Source of the DNA: JBFMGD01 sp040751775
Lineage (GTDB): Bacteria; Bacillota; Dethiobacteria; DTU022
Assembly (NCBI GenBank): GCA_040751775.1
Contig: JBFMGD010000059.1
Span: 1 to 11,860, forward strand
Length of the DNA stretch: 11,860 bases
Direction: 5' to 3'
Part shown: positions 1 through 7,621 of the stretch, piece after piece
Layout of the letters: the number at the start of each line of letters is the position of its first letter
Numbering within the stretch: position 1 is the stretch's first letter
Notes under the pieces: model-generated
Databases searched by the model: none
What the model was told of the DNA's origin: nothing
What the model saw: the letters and a program-made list of their open reading frames with translations, nothing else
Made by a program: the position numbers and the translations under genes

Positions 1-8
1 TCTTGATT

Positions 9-124
<116 letters not shown>

Positions 125-139
125 AAATAATTAGGTTGA

Positions 140-177
140 GAGAAAACCAGGTCTAATCACCAGGTTTTCTCTTTTTT
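140..177 (+). terminator. Rho-independent terminator of the rRNA operon
   Basis: The stem GAGAAAACC (140-148) pairs perfectly with GGTTTTCTC (163-171), with a 14-base loop, and is followed directly by TTTTTT (172-177). It lies 16 bases after the 5S end, where an rRNA operon terminator is expected. No terminator-like sequence separates it from the next gene, so the acetyltransferase at 233 needs its own promoter or read-through. Confidence 0.9.
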
Positions 178-200
178 AGCTATAAAGGATATATAGTATT

Positions 201-206
201 TATAAT
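201..206 (+). promoter_or_regulatory. Possible -10 element for the GNAT gene
   Basis: A TATAAT hexamer lies in an AT-rich stretch just after the rRNA terminator and would place a transcription start near 213, shortly before the GNAT gene. No -35 hexamer is visible at 16-18 bases upstream and there is no TG extension, so this is a weak call resting on one hexamer in AT-rich DNA. Confidence 0.25.
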
Positions 207-232
207 TAATCTTTTTAGTGAGGGTTACGCCG

Positions 233-649
233 GTGGAAGTCAGGTACAAGGATTACCTTATTAGTTCAGACAAATCGCTGTTGGATTTGGACGCGATTAA
301 GAGCTTCTTGGCAAACAGCTACTGGGCAAAAAACAGGCCGCCAGAAGTGATCGAGCAGTCGATCGAAAGATCGTTATGTTTTGGGGTTTATCACGATCGG
401 AAACAGATTGGGTTTGCCAGGGTGGTTACTGACTGGGCTACAATTTACTGGATCGGGGATGTTTTCGTCCTTGAAGAATATCGAGGGTTGGGAATCGGTA
501 AAAAACTGATTGATACAATTACCGGATATGAAGAATTGAAGTTTCTCAAGGGTATTTTGGCAACAGCCGATGCGCATCAACTGTATGAACAATTTGGCTT
601 TGTCAGGGAACCGGATAAGTTCATGGTAAGAAGAACAAACGGCCGATAG
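233..649 (+). CDS. GNAT family N-acetyltransferase
   Basis: This encodes a small (138 aa) soluble acetyltransferase of the GNAT fold, which transfers an acetyl group from acetyl-CoA to an amine; the substrate cannot be told. The acetyl-CoA-binding motif A is clear around residues 77-92 (VFVLEEYRGLGIGKKL), with the R-x-x-G-x-G pyrophosphate loop at 84-89. The C-terminal LYEQFGF block (117-123) matches the usual GNAT end. The conserved opening and the length fit a short, single-domain group common in Bacteria. I chose GTG at 233 because GTGAGGG at 218-224 then serves as the ribosome binding site with 8-9 bases spacing. The in-frame GTG at 218 has no such site and would add five residues. The gene stands alone between the rRNA operon terminator and a convergent permease gene. 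Family assignment is secure, biological role unknown. Confidence 0.9.
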   Translation: MEVRYKDYLISSDKSLLDLDAIKSFLANSYWAKNRPPEVIEQSIERSLCFGVYHDRKQIGFARVVTDWATIYWIGDVFVLEEYRGLGIGKKLIDTITGYEELKFLKGILATADAHQLYEQFGFVREPDKFMVRRTNGR

Positions 650-710
650 GAGTGAGTTCATGTCTGATCGGGACACTATTATCGTCTTTTTTGGACGGTT
701 ATTCGGCCCA

Positions 711-1595
711 CTAAACTCGATCCGGTATATCGCGGGGCGATTGTATTGTTTTTAATAAGCTGTAAAACGTAATGGAGCCAAGAATGAGCAGGGCGCCGAT
801 AATAGAGCGGGGGCCGGGGATTTCTCCAAGGAAAAGCAGGACCCAGAGAGGATTGAATAAAGGTTCGATTACCGGGATTAACACCGCTTCCAGGGCGGTA
901 ACGGTTTTTAAGGCGATCGAGTAGATAATATACGATATGCCCAATTGGAAAATGCCCAGCACGGCCAGGGCGCCCCAACCGGCCCAGTCCGGCAGGGGAG
1001 AGCCGAACATGAACGGCAGGCCGGCCAGCGCGGTAATAACGTTGCCCAATAAGACGGTTGCCACGGGGGAGCCGTCTTTTTGTTTGCGCATACATAAGAT
1101 CAGCAGGCCAAAAGAGAAACCACTCAGGACACCGCTGCCATTGCCCCAAAAACTGCCTGCAGTCAGGTCGTCGAAAAAGAAGAGGACCATGCCGCAGAGG
1201 GTAACAGCCACCACCAGCCAGTCCACCCGGGCGGTCCTTTCCCGAATAAACCGGTAGCCGAATATGGCGATATAGACAGGGGCGGTATATTGCAGCAGAA
1301 CCGCATTGGCCGCTGTTGTCAACTTGGTGGCAACCACAAAAAAAGTAACCGTGCCGGCGTAGGCAAAAGCGCCGCCTACTTGAACCGGGGACCAGTTAAA
1401 CCGTACACGCCTCCCGGCGATTATATAAATCGTCAGTGCCGCCAGCGCGCTGCGCATGCCGGCGATGGCCATCGGGTGCCAGATGATCAACTTAATGAAA
1501 AGGCCGCCAATACTCCATAAAAATGAGGCCATGATTAAAAATATCAAGGCTTTTTTCCTGTTAACCGGGGTAACCCAGTCATACGGCTGGGACAA
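711..1595 (-). CDS. EamA/DMT-superfamily permease (paralogue A)
   Basis: This is a 294-residue integral membrane protein of the drug/metabolite transporter superfamily, built from two tandem EamA domains (roughly residues 17-146 and 155-285) and about ten hydrophobic helices. The family exports amino acids, metabolites or drugs; the substrate is not predictable. Characteristic segments include LWSIGGLFIKLI near the start, ATKLTTAANAVLLQY at the end of repeat one, and VIEPLFNPLWVLLFLGE in repeat two. It is closely similar along its whole length to the permease at 7622-8503. The start is a TTG at 1595 preceded by AAAGGA with 10 bases spacing; no other start codon lies before the first helix. 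It sits 46 bases downstream of another DMT gene on the same strand and is probably co-transcribed with it. An ATG at 1605 opens only an eight-residue out-of-frame ORF. Confidence 0.9.
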   Translation of the reverse strand: MSQPYDWVTPVNRKKALIFLIMASFLWSIGGLFIKLIIWHPMAIAGMRSALAALTIYIIAGRRVRFNWSPVQVGGAFAYAGTVTFFVVATKLTTAANAVLLQYTAPVYIAIFGYRFIRERTARVDWLVVAVTLCGMVLFFFDDLTAGSFWGNGSGVLSGFSFGLLILCMRKQKDGSPVATVLLGNVITALAGLPFMFGSPLPDWAGWGALAVLGIFQLGISYIIYSIALKTVTALEAVLIPVIEPLFNPLWVLLFLGEIPGPRSIIGALLILGSITFYSLLKTIQSPRDIPDRV

Positions 1596-1641
1596 TGCGC
1601 GACATTCCTTTCAGATTAGGGTAAGTATCTAATCAAATATT

Positions 1642-2568
1642 CTAGTCGGCAATGGAAGCAAAAGAACCGTCCCCGCGCTTCCCGACCCGTACTTTTGATG
1701 CGGTTAATGAAATCCCGGCGATTACGAGAAGACAGCCTAACACTTGAGTCAGGACCACCGGCTCCCTGAAAAATAAAGAGATCACCATTGTCGCTACCGG
1801 AATCAGGTTCAGAAAAATCGAAGCCGGGCCGGCGCCGAGCCTGTCCACGCCCTGGTTCCACCAAAGAAAAGCAAGCACCGAGGCAAAAATGGCCATATAT
1901 AATACCGCGGAAAGGGCGGGCCAGCTTGCATGAGCCAGTGATTTAAACCCCGGGTCGCTGAGGAGGGCGCAGGGAAGCAGCAGCAGCGCTCCGAACAAGA
2001 TACTGTAGGTTGTCGTGACGAGCGGAGAAAACCGGCTCATCACTCTTTTCCCGACCAGGGCATAAAGGGACCAGCTGAGCATCCCGCCCAGAATAATCAG
2101 GTCGCCTTTGTTTACCTGCAGGGCGAGCAGGTTATACAAAGAGCCTCCGCTGACCACGAGGGTGACTCCCAGAAACGACAGCAGAAAACCGCTCAGCTTG
2201 GTCATGGTAATTTTTTCATGTAAAAATGGGATTGCCAGCAGCGTGGTGACCATGGGGCTGGCGGATACGATCAGGGAACCGTTGACCGCGGAAGTAAACC
2301 GCATGCCGGTTAAGAAAAAAGCATTGTAGGCAAAAACACCTGTTAACCCCATCAGGAAAAAGCCGCAAAGATCACGCTTGCTCACTTTTGCTGTCGCCAG
2401 GGCCCGCCGGCTGAGCGGCGCCAGGAACAGCACGGTGATGGCGAAACGGAAAAAAGCGACGGTGAACGGTTCCAGATCTTTCAGGGCGAACGTGGCGGCG
2501 TTGAATGTGCCGCCCCAAAAAATAGCGACCAAAACCATTAACAGGTAAATCAGGTTGGTATTGCGCAT
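1642..2568 (-). CDS. EamA/DMT-superfamily permease (B)
   Basis: This encodes a 308-residue DMT-superfamily membrane protein with two EamA repeats and about ten transmembrane helices. Family hallmarks are AIFWGGTFNAATFALKDLEP in the first helix region, the helix 3-4 region containing YNAFFLTGMRFTSAVNGSL, and FLNLIPVATMVISLFFREP in the second repeat. It belongs to a different subgroup from the other two DMT genes in the window, since its motifs diverge from theirs. It is presumably a proton-coupled exporter of metabolites or amino acids, but nothing in the sequence fixes the substrate. The ATG start at 2568 has a good AAGGGAG ribosome binding site about 7 bases upstream. The gene leads the two-gene minus-strand unit and is divergent from the liv operon. 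I found no convincing promoter for it. Confidence 0.9.
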   Translation of the reverse strand: MRNTNLIYLLMVLVAIFWGGTFNAATFALKDLEPFTVAFFRFAITVLFLAPLSRRALATAKVSKRDLCGFFLMGLTGVFAYNAFFLTGMRFTSAVNGSLIVSASPMVTTLLAIPFLHEKITMTKLSGFLLSFLGVTLVVSGGSLYNLLALQVNKGDLIILGGMLSWSLYALVGKRVMSRFSPLVTTTYSILFGALLLLPCALLSDPGFKSLAHASWPALSAVLYMAIFASVLAFLWWNQGVDRLGAGPASIFLNLIPVATMVISLFFREPVVLTQVLGCLLVIAGISLTASKVRVGKRGDGSFASIAD

Positions 2569-2777
2569 ATTACAGCTCCCTTAGTATGATCAGTTGTGCA
2601 TCCCTCTAAGTTTCGGCTGGACTCGGTCAAATCCTGCCGGTGAGTTTATGGGAATTTGAATATTTTTTGTTGGATGGAGCGACACCGCTGAAATTTTTTA
2701 GTATTATGTTGACTTGATCCGGCGGCCCCAAACTTCTTGAAACAGCGTTTAACTGCACCCTTCTGTTAAATTTTTGA

Positions 2778-2807
2778 TTGACACAACTTTACTGCTTGGA
2801 CTATAAT
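2778..2807 (+). promoter_or_regulatory. Sigma-A promoter of the liv operon
   Basis: Both hexamers match consensus perfectly: TTGACA at 2778-2783 and TATAAT at 2802-2807, separated by 18 bases. The predicted transcription start is near 2814, giving a leader of about 68 bases before livK. The perfect hexamers predict strong intrinsic activity, so any control is likely exerted by a repressor or through the leader stem-loop that starts at the same place. Confidence 0.88.
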
Positions 2808-2813
2808 TGTGTA

Positions 2814-2852
2814 TACGTTTATGTAAATCCCTAGGCGGTTTATATAAACGTA
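2814..2852 (+). promoter_or_regulatory. 14-bp inverted repeat at the liv transcription start
   Basis: TACGTTTATGTAAA (2814-2827) and TTTATATAAACGTA (2839-2852) form a dyad of 14 pairs with a single mismatch that becomes a G-U pair in RNA. The 11-base centre contains the palindrome CCTAGG (2830-2835). Its left edge falls on the predicted +1, so it can act either as a DNA operator for a dimeric repressor or as a 5'-terminal mRNA hairpin. No U-tract follows (the next bases are A-rich), so it is not a terminator. The ribosome binding site AGGAGGGG (2869-2876) lies 16 bases beyond it and stays free in this fold. Confidence 0.8.
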
Positions 2853-2881
2853 AAAAAATACTTAAATCAGGAGGGGAAAAG

Positions 2882-4042
2882 ATGTCTAAAAAAGTGTGGT
2901 TTGCAGTTTCAGTCGTTCTCATTGTCGCTCTTGCCTTGACAGCGGTAGGATGCGGCGGTGGCTCGACCGTAGAAGAACCGGAAGTGATCAAGATCGGCGC
3001 TATCTTTCCGTTAACCGGCGAGATCGCTACTTTTGGTCAGTCCAGCCAGGAAGCGATCGAACTGGCCCTTGAGGAAGTTAATGCGGCCGGCGGTGTCCTC
3101 GGCAAACAAGTAGAAATCATTTTCTACGACAACAAAGGGACAGCCGCGGAGTCTTCGCTCGCGGCAGAGAAGTTGATTGAAAGTGATGGCGTGGTTGCCA
3201 TCCTCGGCCCCGTAGCCAGTACTAATACTCTGGCAGCGGCGCCTGTCGCCCAGGATGCCGGTGTCGTGCTGATGTCCCCGACGTCAACCAACCCGGCCGT
3301 CACCGAAGTCGGTGATTTTATCTTCCGTTCCTGCTTCATCGACCCCTTCCAGGGTCAGGTAGCAGCCCAGTTTGCCCTAGAGGACCTGGAAGGGAAAACT
3401 GCCGCTATCCTTACCGACATGGGCAGTGATTACAGCAAGGGTCTGCGCGACGTTTTTGAGGAAGCCTTCACGGCCGGCGGCGGTGAAGTACTGGTTAAGG
3501 AAGGCTTTACCGATCAGGACAAAGACTTTACCGCGATTCTGACAACCGTAAAAGCGGCTGATCCCGATGTAGTGTATATTCCCTCCTACTACGGCACTGC
3601 CGGTTTGATCCTTAAGCAAGCTGATGAGCAAGGCATTGACGCCTACTTCTTAGGCGCCGACGGTTGGGACTCCCCGCAGCTGTTTGAACTGGCCGGCGAT
3701 GCCGCCAACGGCGGGTTCTTCACCAACCACTATTCCCCCGATGCCAGCAGCCCTGAACTGGATGCTTTCGTGGCTGCTTATGAAGCTAAGTACAACGGTA
3801 AAACCCCCGACGCTTTGGCTGCCCTGGCTTATGATGCGGCAAAGCTGATGTTTGACGCTATCGAGCGGGCCGGCAGTGTCGATTCCCTCGCGATTCGTGA
3901 TGCCCTGGCTGCGACCGACGGTTTTGTGGGCGTAAGCGGCACGATTACCTTTGACGAATTCCGCAACCCCATTAAATCGGCTGTAATCATCGAGATTGTC
4001 GACCAGGCTCAGGTCTACAAAACAACAATAGATCCCAAGTAA
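2882..4042 (+). CDS. livK: Branched-chain amino-acid ABC transporter, substrate-binding lipoprotein
   Basis: This is the extracellular receptor of the liv importer, a 386-residue type I periplasmic-binding-fold protein of the LivJ/LivK/BraC family. A signal peptide (KK at residues 3-4, hydrophobic core 5-22) ends in the lipobox-like A-V-G-C, so Cys24 is probably the lipidated residue and the protein is membrane-anchored. The mature domain starts near IKIGAIFPLTG (36-46). The ligand-site blocks GPVASTNTLAAAP (109-121) and SPTSTNP (132-138) are in the expected places, and DYSKG (183-187) matches the hinge/lobe-2 region. I used ATG 2882 because AGGAGGGG at 2869-2876 precedes it by 5 bases; an in-frame GTG at 2807 lies inside the promoter. 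It is first in the operon. The family also binds aromatic amino acids, amides or short carboxylates, so the ligand is not certain. Confidence 0.93.
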   Translation: MSKKVWFAVSVVLIVALALTAVGCGGGSTVEEPEVIKIGAIFPLTGEIATFGQSSQEAIELALEEVNAAGGVLGKQVEIIFYDNKGTAAESSLAAEKLIESDGVVAILGPVASTNTLAAAPVAQDAGVVLMSPTSTNPAVTEVGDFIFRSCFIDPFQGQVAAQFALEDLEGKTAAILTDMGSDYSKGLRDVFEEAFTAGGGEVLVKEGFTDQDKDFTAILTTVKAADPDVVYIPSYYGTAGLILKQADEQGIDAYFLGADGWDSPQLFELAGDAANGGFFTNHYSPDASSPELDAFVAAYEAKYNGKTPDALAALAYDAAKLMFDAIERAGSVDSLAIRDALAATDGFVGVSGTITFDEFRNPIKSAVIIEIVDQAQVYKTTIDPK

Positions 4043-4055
4043 ATAATGAATCGAT

Positions 4056-4081
4056 AAGAGGGGCTGGCAACAGCCCCTCTT
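4056..4081 (+). promoter_or_regulatory. Intercistronic hairpin with GCAA loop between livK and livH
   Basis: AAGAGGGGCTG (4056-4066) pairs perfectly with CAGCCCCTCTT (4071-4081) around a GCAA tetraloop of the stable GNRA class. It lies 14 bases after the livK stop. No U-tract follows immediately: the next bases are GTCAATATA and then TTTTT at 4091-4095. It is therefore more likely a 3'-end stabiliser or leaky terminator than a full stop. Such an element would leave more livK message than downstream message, matching the usual excess of binding protein over permease. Confidence 0.8.
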
Positions 4082-4116
4082 GTCAATATATTTTTCCAGG
4101 CAGGGGGGAAGTACGG

Positions 4117-5064
4117 TTGGGCCTACTGGAACAGGTTGTGCAGCAGCTGATTAACGGTATTGCGCTGGGAAGCGTTTATGCCCTCATCGCCCTAGGCTAC
4201 ACGATGGTATATGGAATTATCAGGCTGATTAATTTCGCCCATGGGGAAATTTTTATGATCGGCGCTTTTGTCGGATTTTTCTTTAAAAACAACGTCGATG
4301 TAGGGGCCCGGCTTGCTTCAGTCTGGCCTGCACTTGAAAATACGTATGCCCTGTATGCGGTTGACATTATCGCCACGATCGCCGTGGCCATGATAGTTTG
4401 CGCTCTGCTCGGTATGACAGTGGAACGCCTGGCTTATAAACCGCTGCGTTTCGCTCCCCGTCTAGCGGCTCTGATGACCGCGGTCGGAGTGTCCATGTTA
4501 TTGCAAAACCTGGGTGTTTATTTTATCGGCGCCGAACCGCGCGGCTATCCCTCCTTATTACCTCGCGAGGGCTATAATATTCTGGGAGCGACGATTACCA
4601 ACCGCCAGATACTGATTCTGATCACAACCGTTATTTTAATTATAATCTTGCAATTTATTGTCCACCGGACAAGAATGGGCCGGGCCATGCGCGCCGTATC
4701 CCTCGACAAGGATGCGGCCAGGCTGATGGGGATCAACGTCAACGCCACCATCTCTTTTACTTTTGCCATCGGATCGGCCATGGCTGCCGCCGGCGGAATT
4801 CTCTATACTTTGTATTACGGCCGGGTTGATCCGTTAATCGGCCTGATGCCCGGTTTAAAAGCTTTCGTTGCCGCGGTGCTCGGCGGCATCGGTATTATTC
4901 CGGGAGCGGCCCTCGGGGGTTTAATCCTGGGAGTTACCGAACAGGGTGTCAGCGCCTTCGGTTTTTCCATGGCTCGTGACGCGGTGGCATTTGCTTTTCT
5001 AATCTTAATTTTACTGATCAAACCAACCGGTATACTCGGTAAGAACATCAGGGAGAAGGTGTAG
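4117..5064 (+). CDS. livH: Branched-chain amino-acid ABC transporter permease LivH
   Basis: This 315-residue polytopic membrane protein is one half of the translocation channel of the liv importer. The LivH signature near the N-terminus, IRLINFAHGEIFMIGAF, is intact, as is the cytoplasmic coupling region RTRMGRAMRAVSLDKDAARLMGIN that contacts the ATPases. The GGIGIIPGAALGGLILGVTE segment is typical of the C-terminal half. The protein has about eight hydrophobic helices. The start is TTG at 4117, preceded by AGGGGGG (4102-4108) with 8 bases spacing; no better start is present. It follows livK after 74 bases that include a strong hairpin, and livM begins 6 bases after its stop. The family pairs LivH with LivM as a heterodimer. 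Confidence 0.95.
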   Translation: MGLLEQVVQQLINGIALGSVYALIALGYTMVYGIIRLINFAHGEIFMIGAFVGFFFKNNVDVGARLASVWPALENTYALYAVDIIATIAVAMIVCALLGMTVERLAYKPLRFAPRLAALMTAVGVSMLLQNLGVYFIGAEPRGYPSLLPREGYNILGATITNRQILILITTVILIIILQFIVHRTRMGRAMRAVSLDKDAARLMGINVNATISFTFAIGSAMAAAGGILYTLYYGRVDPLIGLMPGLKAFVAAVLGGIGIIPGAALGGLILGVTEQGVSAFGFSMARDAVAFAFLILILLIKPTGILGKNIREKV

Positions 5065-5070
5065 GCGGTC

Positions 5071-6122
5071 ATGCTGAAAAAATACCCGTGGATCAAGCAG
5101 TTGTTATGGGTGTTGGTGTCATATGCCGCCGCCAGCGGTGTGCAGCTCTTAATCAGCAACCGTGTTATCTCCGGTTATTTCTCCAGTGTCGCCATCTATA
5201 TGTGTGTCTTTGTAATCGCTGCCGTCAGCCTTAACCTGGTGNNNNNNNNNNCATTACCGGCCAGTTCTCCCTAGGGCATGCCGGCTTTATGGCTTTGGGC
5301 GCCTATTTCTCGGCTATTAGTACGAAAACCGGGGTTTTGGGCCTGGCGAATCTTATTCCAGTTCCCGAAGGTTTCGGATTCTTGCTAAGTTTGGTTATCG
5401 GCGGCGCCGTGGCTGCTCTGGCCGGGTTTGTAATCGGCTTGCCTACCTTGCGCTTGCGAGGCGACTATCTTGGTATCGCCACACTCGGTTTCGGAGAAAT
5501 AATCAGAATTACTTTTTTAAACTGGGAATACGTGGGCGGCGCCTCCGGATACTCCGGCGTGCCCCGCCACACCAATTTTACCTGGGCTTTTATCTTAGCG
5601 ATTATCGCTGTTATTCTCATCCGTAACTTCATCAGCTCTTCGCATGGCCGGGCTTGTATCTCGATCCGGGAAGATGAAATTGCCGCTGAAACGATGGGGA
5701 TTAACACCACTAAGTATAAAGTAACCGCTTTCGTGATCGGCGCTTTTTTTGCCGGCATCAGCGGCGCGCTGTTGACCCACATGATGCGCCTGGCTCACCC
5801 GAACATGTTTACTTTCCTGGTCTCTGTTGAAGTACTGCTGATGGTGGTTCTGGGCGGCCTGGGCAGCATCACCGGCTCGATCGCGGCAGCGGTGTTTCTG
5901 GCTTTCTTTTCCGAATGGTTCCGCCAGTTTGGCGCTATTCGAATGTTGATTTACTCTTTTATGATGATTATTATTATGCTATTCAGACCGCGCGGGTTAT
6001 TGGGTTCCCGGGAAATATCGCTCCTCCTGTTGCGCCAGGGCATACAGGATCTGATTATTTTGCCCCGGCGTATTCGCGATAGGTTCACCAAGGAGCCGGA
6101 CCGGCAGAAAGGGGTGGGCTGA
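5071..6122 (+). CDS. livM: Branched-chain amino-acid ABC transporter permease LivM (spans assembly gap)
   Basis: This is the second permease of the liv importer. It appears as two ORF pieces in different frames only because ten Ns interrupt it at 5242-5251. Upstream of the gap the protein ends in AVSLNLV; downstream, in another frame, it resumes from 5253 with ITGQFSLGHAGFMALGAY, the most conserved LivM motif. Homologues usually read S-L-N-L-[IV]-N-G-[FI]-T-G-Q-F-S here, so two codons seem to be missing and the true protein would be about 348 residues. The coupling region REDEIAAETMGINTTKYKV and the GGLGSITGSIAAAVFL segment are present. The C-terminus is charged and cytoplasmic. The ATG at 5071 follows the livH stop by 6 bases with a weak AGGCGG-like site, which suggests translational coupling. 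The stop overlaps the livG start (TGATG). Confidence 0.92.
5242..5251. other. Assembly gap (10 N) inside livM
   Basis: Ten consecutive N characters form the only ambiguous stretch in the window. Ten is a common placeholder length and need not be the real distance. The reading frame changes across it, and the flanking protein sequence indicates about 5 unknown bases plus the following C would restore two codons between Val57 and the ITGQF motif. Confidence 0.98.
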
Positions 6123-6898
6123 TGGCAGTATTATCGACAAACAGCATGAGTATACGTTTTGGAGGTTTGGCGGCTGTTTCAGACTTTTCCATAAACCTGG
6201 AAGAAGGCGAGTTAGTCGGTTTAATCGGCCCGAACGGAGCCGGTAAAACTACTGTTTTTAACGTGCTGACCGGGATTTATGAACCGTCTGACGGCGATGT
6301 GCATTATTACGGAGAGCTGCTTTGCTCACCGCGCAAGCGGGCTAAGCCGTACCAGATTACAGCTCTTGGTATCGCCCGCACCTTTCAGAATATTCGCCTG
6401 TTTAAAGATATATCCGTGCTCGATAATGTGAAAGTTGCTTACCATAAAAATGTTTCATACGGCTTATTTTCAGGCTTGTTTCACAACAATACGTATGTCC
6501 GTGAGGAAGCGGAAATTGATCATCTGGCTTCAGATTTTTTAAAGATTTTTAATTTAGACCAAAAGAAAAATGAACTGGCCAAGAACCTCCCTTATGGAGA
6601 GCAGCGCCGCCTGGAGATTGCCCGGGCGCTGGCGACGAATCCAAAGCTGCTTCTGTTGGACGAACCTGCCGCCGGAATGAACCCCCAGGAAACTCAGCAG
6701 TTAATGGAGCTAATCCGTTTTATCCTTAAAAAATTTAAGCTCACAATTTTCCTGATTGAGCACGATATGTCCCTGGTGATGGGTGTGTGTGAGCGGATCT
6801 ATGTGTTGGACTACGGTAAAACGATCGCTCACGGTGTTCCGGAGGAAATTCGCCGCCACCCCAAAGTAATTGAAGCCTACCTGGGGGAGGAAGTCTAA
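6122..6898 (+). CDS. livG: Branched-chain amino-acid ABC transporter ATP-binding protein LivG
   Basis: This 258-residue cytoplasmic ATPase is one of two that power the liv importer. It has Walker A GPNGAGKT (36-43), a Q-loop at Gln89 in ARTFQNIRLF, the signature region LPYGEQRRLEIARAL (156-170), Walker B LLLLDE (176-181) and the switch histidine His214 in LIEHDMSLVM. The LivG-specific features are the AAGMNP D-loop and the C-terminal EAYLGEE ending. All catalytic residues are intact. Its ATG overlaps the livM stop by one base (TGATG), with AAAGGGG about 9 bases upstream, and its own stop overlaps the livF start (TAATG). This tight packing implies translational coupling. It would work as a heterodimer with LivF. 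Confidence 0.96.
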   Translation: MAVLSTNSMSIRFGGLAAVSDFSINLEEGELVGLIGPNGAGKTTVFNVLTGIYEPSDGDVHYYGELLCSPRKRAKPYQITALGIARTFQNIRLFKDISVLDNVKVAYHKNVSYGLFSGLFHNNTYVREEAEIDHLASDFLKIFNLDQKKNELAKNLPYGEQRRLEIARALATNPKLLLLDEPAAGMNPQETQQLMELIRFILKKFKLTIFLIEHDMSLVMGVCERIYVLDYGKTIAHGVPEEIRRHPKVIEAYLGEEV

Positions 6899-7605
6899 TG
6901 CTGAAGATCGAGAACATGCATGTTTTTTACGGAGCGATCCATGCGGTAAAAGGGATCTCGCTGGAAGTTGAACAAGGTGAGATTGTCACGTTAATCGGCG
7001 CCAATGGAGCCGGGAAGACGACAACCTTGCGGACGATTTCCGGGCTGGAACGCGCCCGGGAAGGGAAGATTGAGTATATGGGCCAGGATATCTCCTACCG
7101 GCCCGCCCAGGATATTGTGAAAATGGGAATATCCCATGTTCCCGAAGGGCGGCGCATATTCACAAATATGACGGTTACGGAGAATCTGGATCTGGGCGCT
7201 TATTTTACGAAAGATCGACAAGTAATTACCAAAAGCATGCAGCGTGTGTTTGATTATTTCCCCCGGCTCTATGAACGAAAAAAACAGGTAGCCGGGACCC
7301 TTTCCGGGGGCGAGCAGCAGATGCTCTCGATTGGCCGGGCGCTGATGTCAAAGCCGAAGCTGATCTTCTTCGATGAGCCGTCTATGGGGCTGGCACCGAT
7401 TCTGGTCAGGCAGATCTTTTCGATTATTGAAGAGTTTCGCCGGGACGGAACAACGATTCTGCTGGTAGAACAAAATGCGCACATGGCTTTATCAATCGCT
7501 CATAAAGGGTATGTCCTGGAAACAGGCCGGATCGTTCACCAGGGTACGGCCTCCGAACTGGCTCAAACAGAAGAAATCAAAAAGGCATATCTGGGCGGCA
7601 ACTAA
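6898..7605 (+). CDS. livF: Branched-chain amino-acid ABC transporter ATP-binding protein LivF
   Basis: This is the 235-residue second ATPase of the liv importer and the last gene of the operon. Motifs in order are Walker A GANGAGKT (34-41), the LivF-typical VPEGRRIF (81-88), ABC signature LSGGEQQ (135-141), Walker B LIFFDE (155-160) and PSMGLAP (161-167). The position of the switch histidine is occupied by Gln192 (LLVEQN), as is usual for LivF, so this is not a defect. The C-terminus ends in KKAYLGGN, also typical. The ATG overlaps the livG stop by one base and has GGGGGAGG just upstream. A terminator follows about 30 bases beyond the stop. Confidence 0.96.
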   Translation: MLKIENMHVFYGAIHAVKGISLEVEQGEIVTLIGANGAGKTTTLRTISGLERAREGKIEYMGQDISYRPAQDIVKMGISHVPEGRRIFTNMTVTENLDLGAYFTKDRQVITKSMQRVFDYFPRLYERKKQVAGTLSGGEQQMLSIGRALMSKPKLIFFDEPSMGLAPILVRQIFSIIEEFRRDGTTILLVEQNAHMALSIAHKGYVLETGRIVHQGTASELAQTEEIKKAYLGGN

Positions 7606-7621
7606 AGCAGTTGAAATCAGC

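Larger units (their letters stand above)
2569..2881. other. Intergenic region between divergent dmt and liv units
   Basis: This 313-base gene-free stretch separates the divergent permease gene B from livK. The right third holds the liv promoter and leader stem-loop, listed separately. In the left part (2569-2777) I see AT-rich blocks and one short dyad (AGCG-ACAC-CGCT near 2678), but no coding region, riboswitch or convincing minus-strand promoter. A minus-strand TTGACC near 2633-2638 lacks a good -10 at the proper distance. Confidence 0.6.

Noticed and set aside
679..1149. 156-residue minus-strand ORF overlapping DMT permease A in another frame
   Set aside because: The permease frame shows clear homology to its paralogue across this region, while this frame has no recognisable domain.
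2807..2881. N-terminal extension of livK from GTG at 2807
   Set aside because: This start overlaps the -10 element and the leader stem-loop; ATG 2882 has a strong ribosome binding site and gives a proper lipoprotein signal peptide.
5071..5274. livM as a broken gene (67-residue fragment plus a separate 277-residue ORF)
   Set aside because: The break falls exactly at the N run, and conserved LivM motifs continue on both sides, so an assembly artefact explains it better than a pseudogene.
7599..7613. Small hairpin CAACT-AAAGC-AGTTG across the livF stop
   Set aside because: The stem is only 5 bp and no T-run follows on either strand; the real terminator is at 7635-7661.
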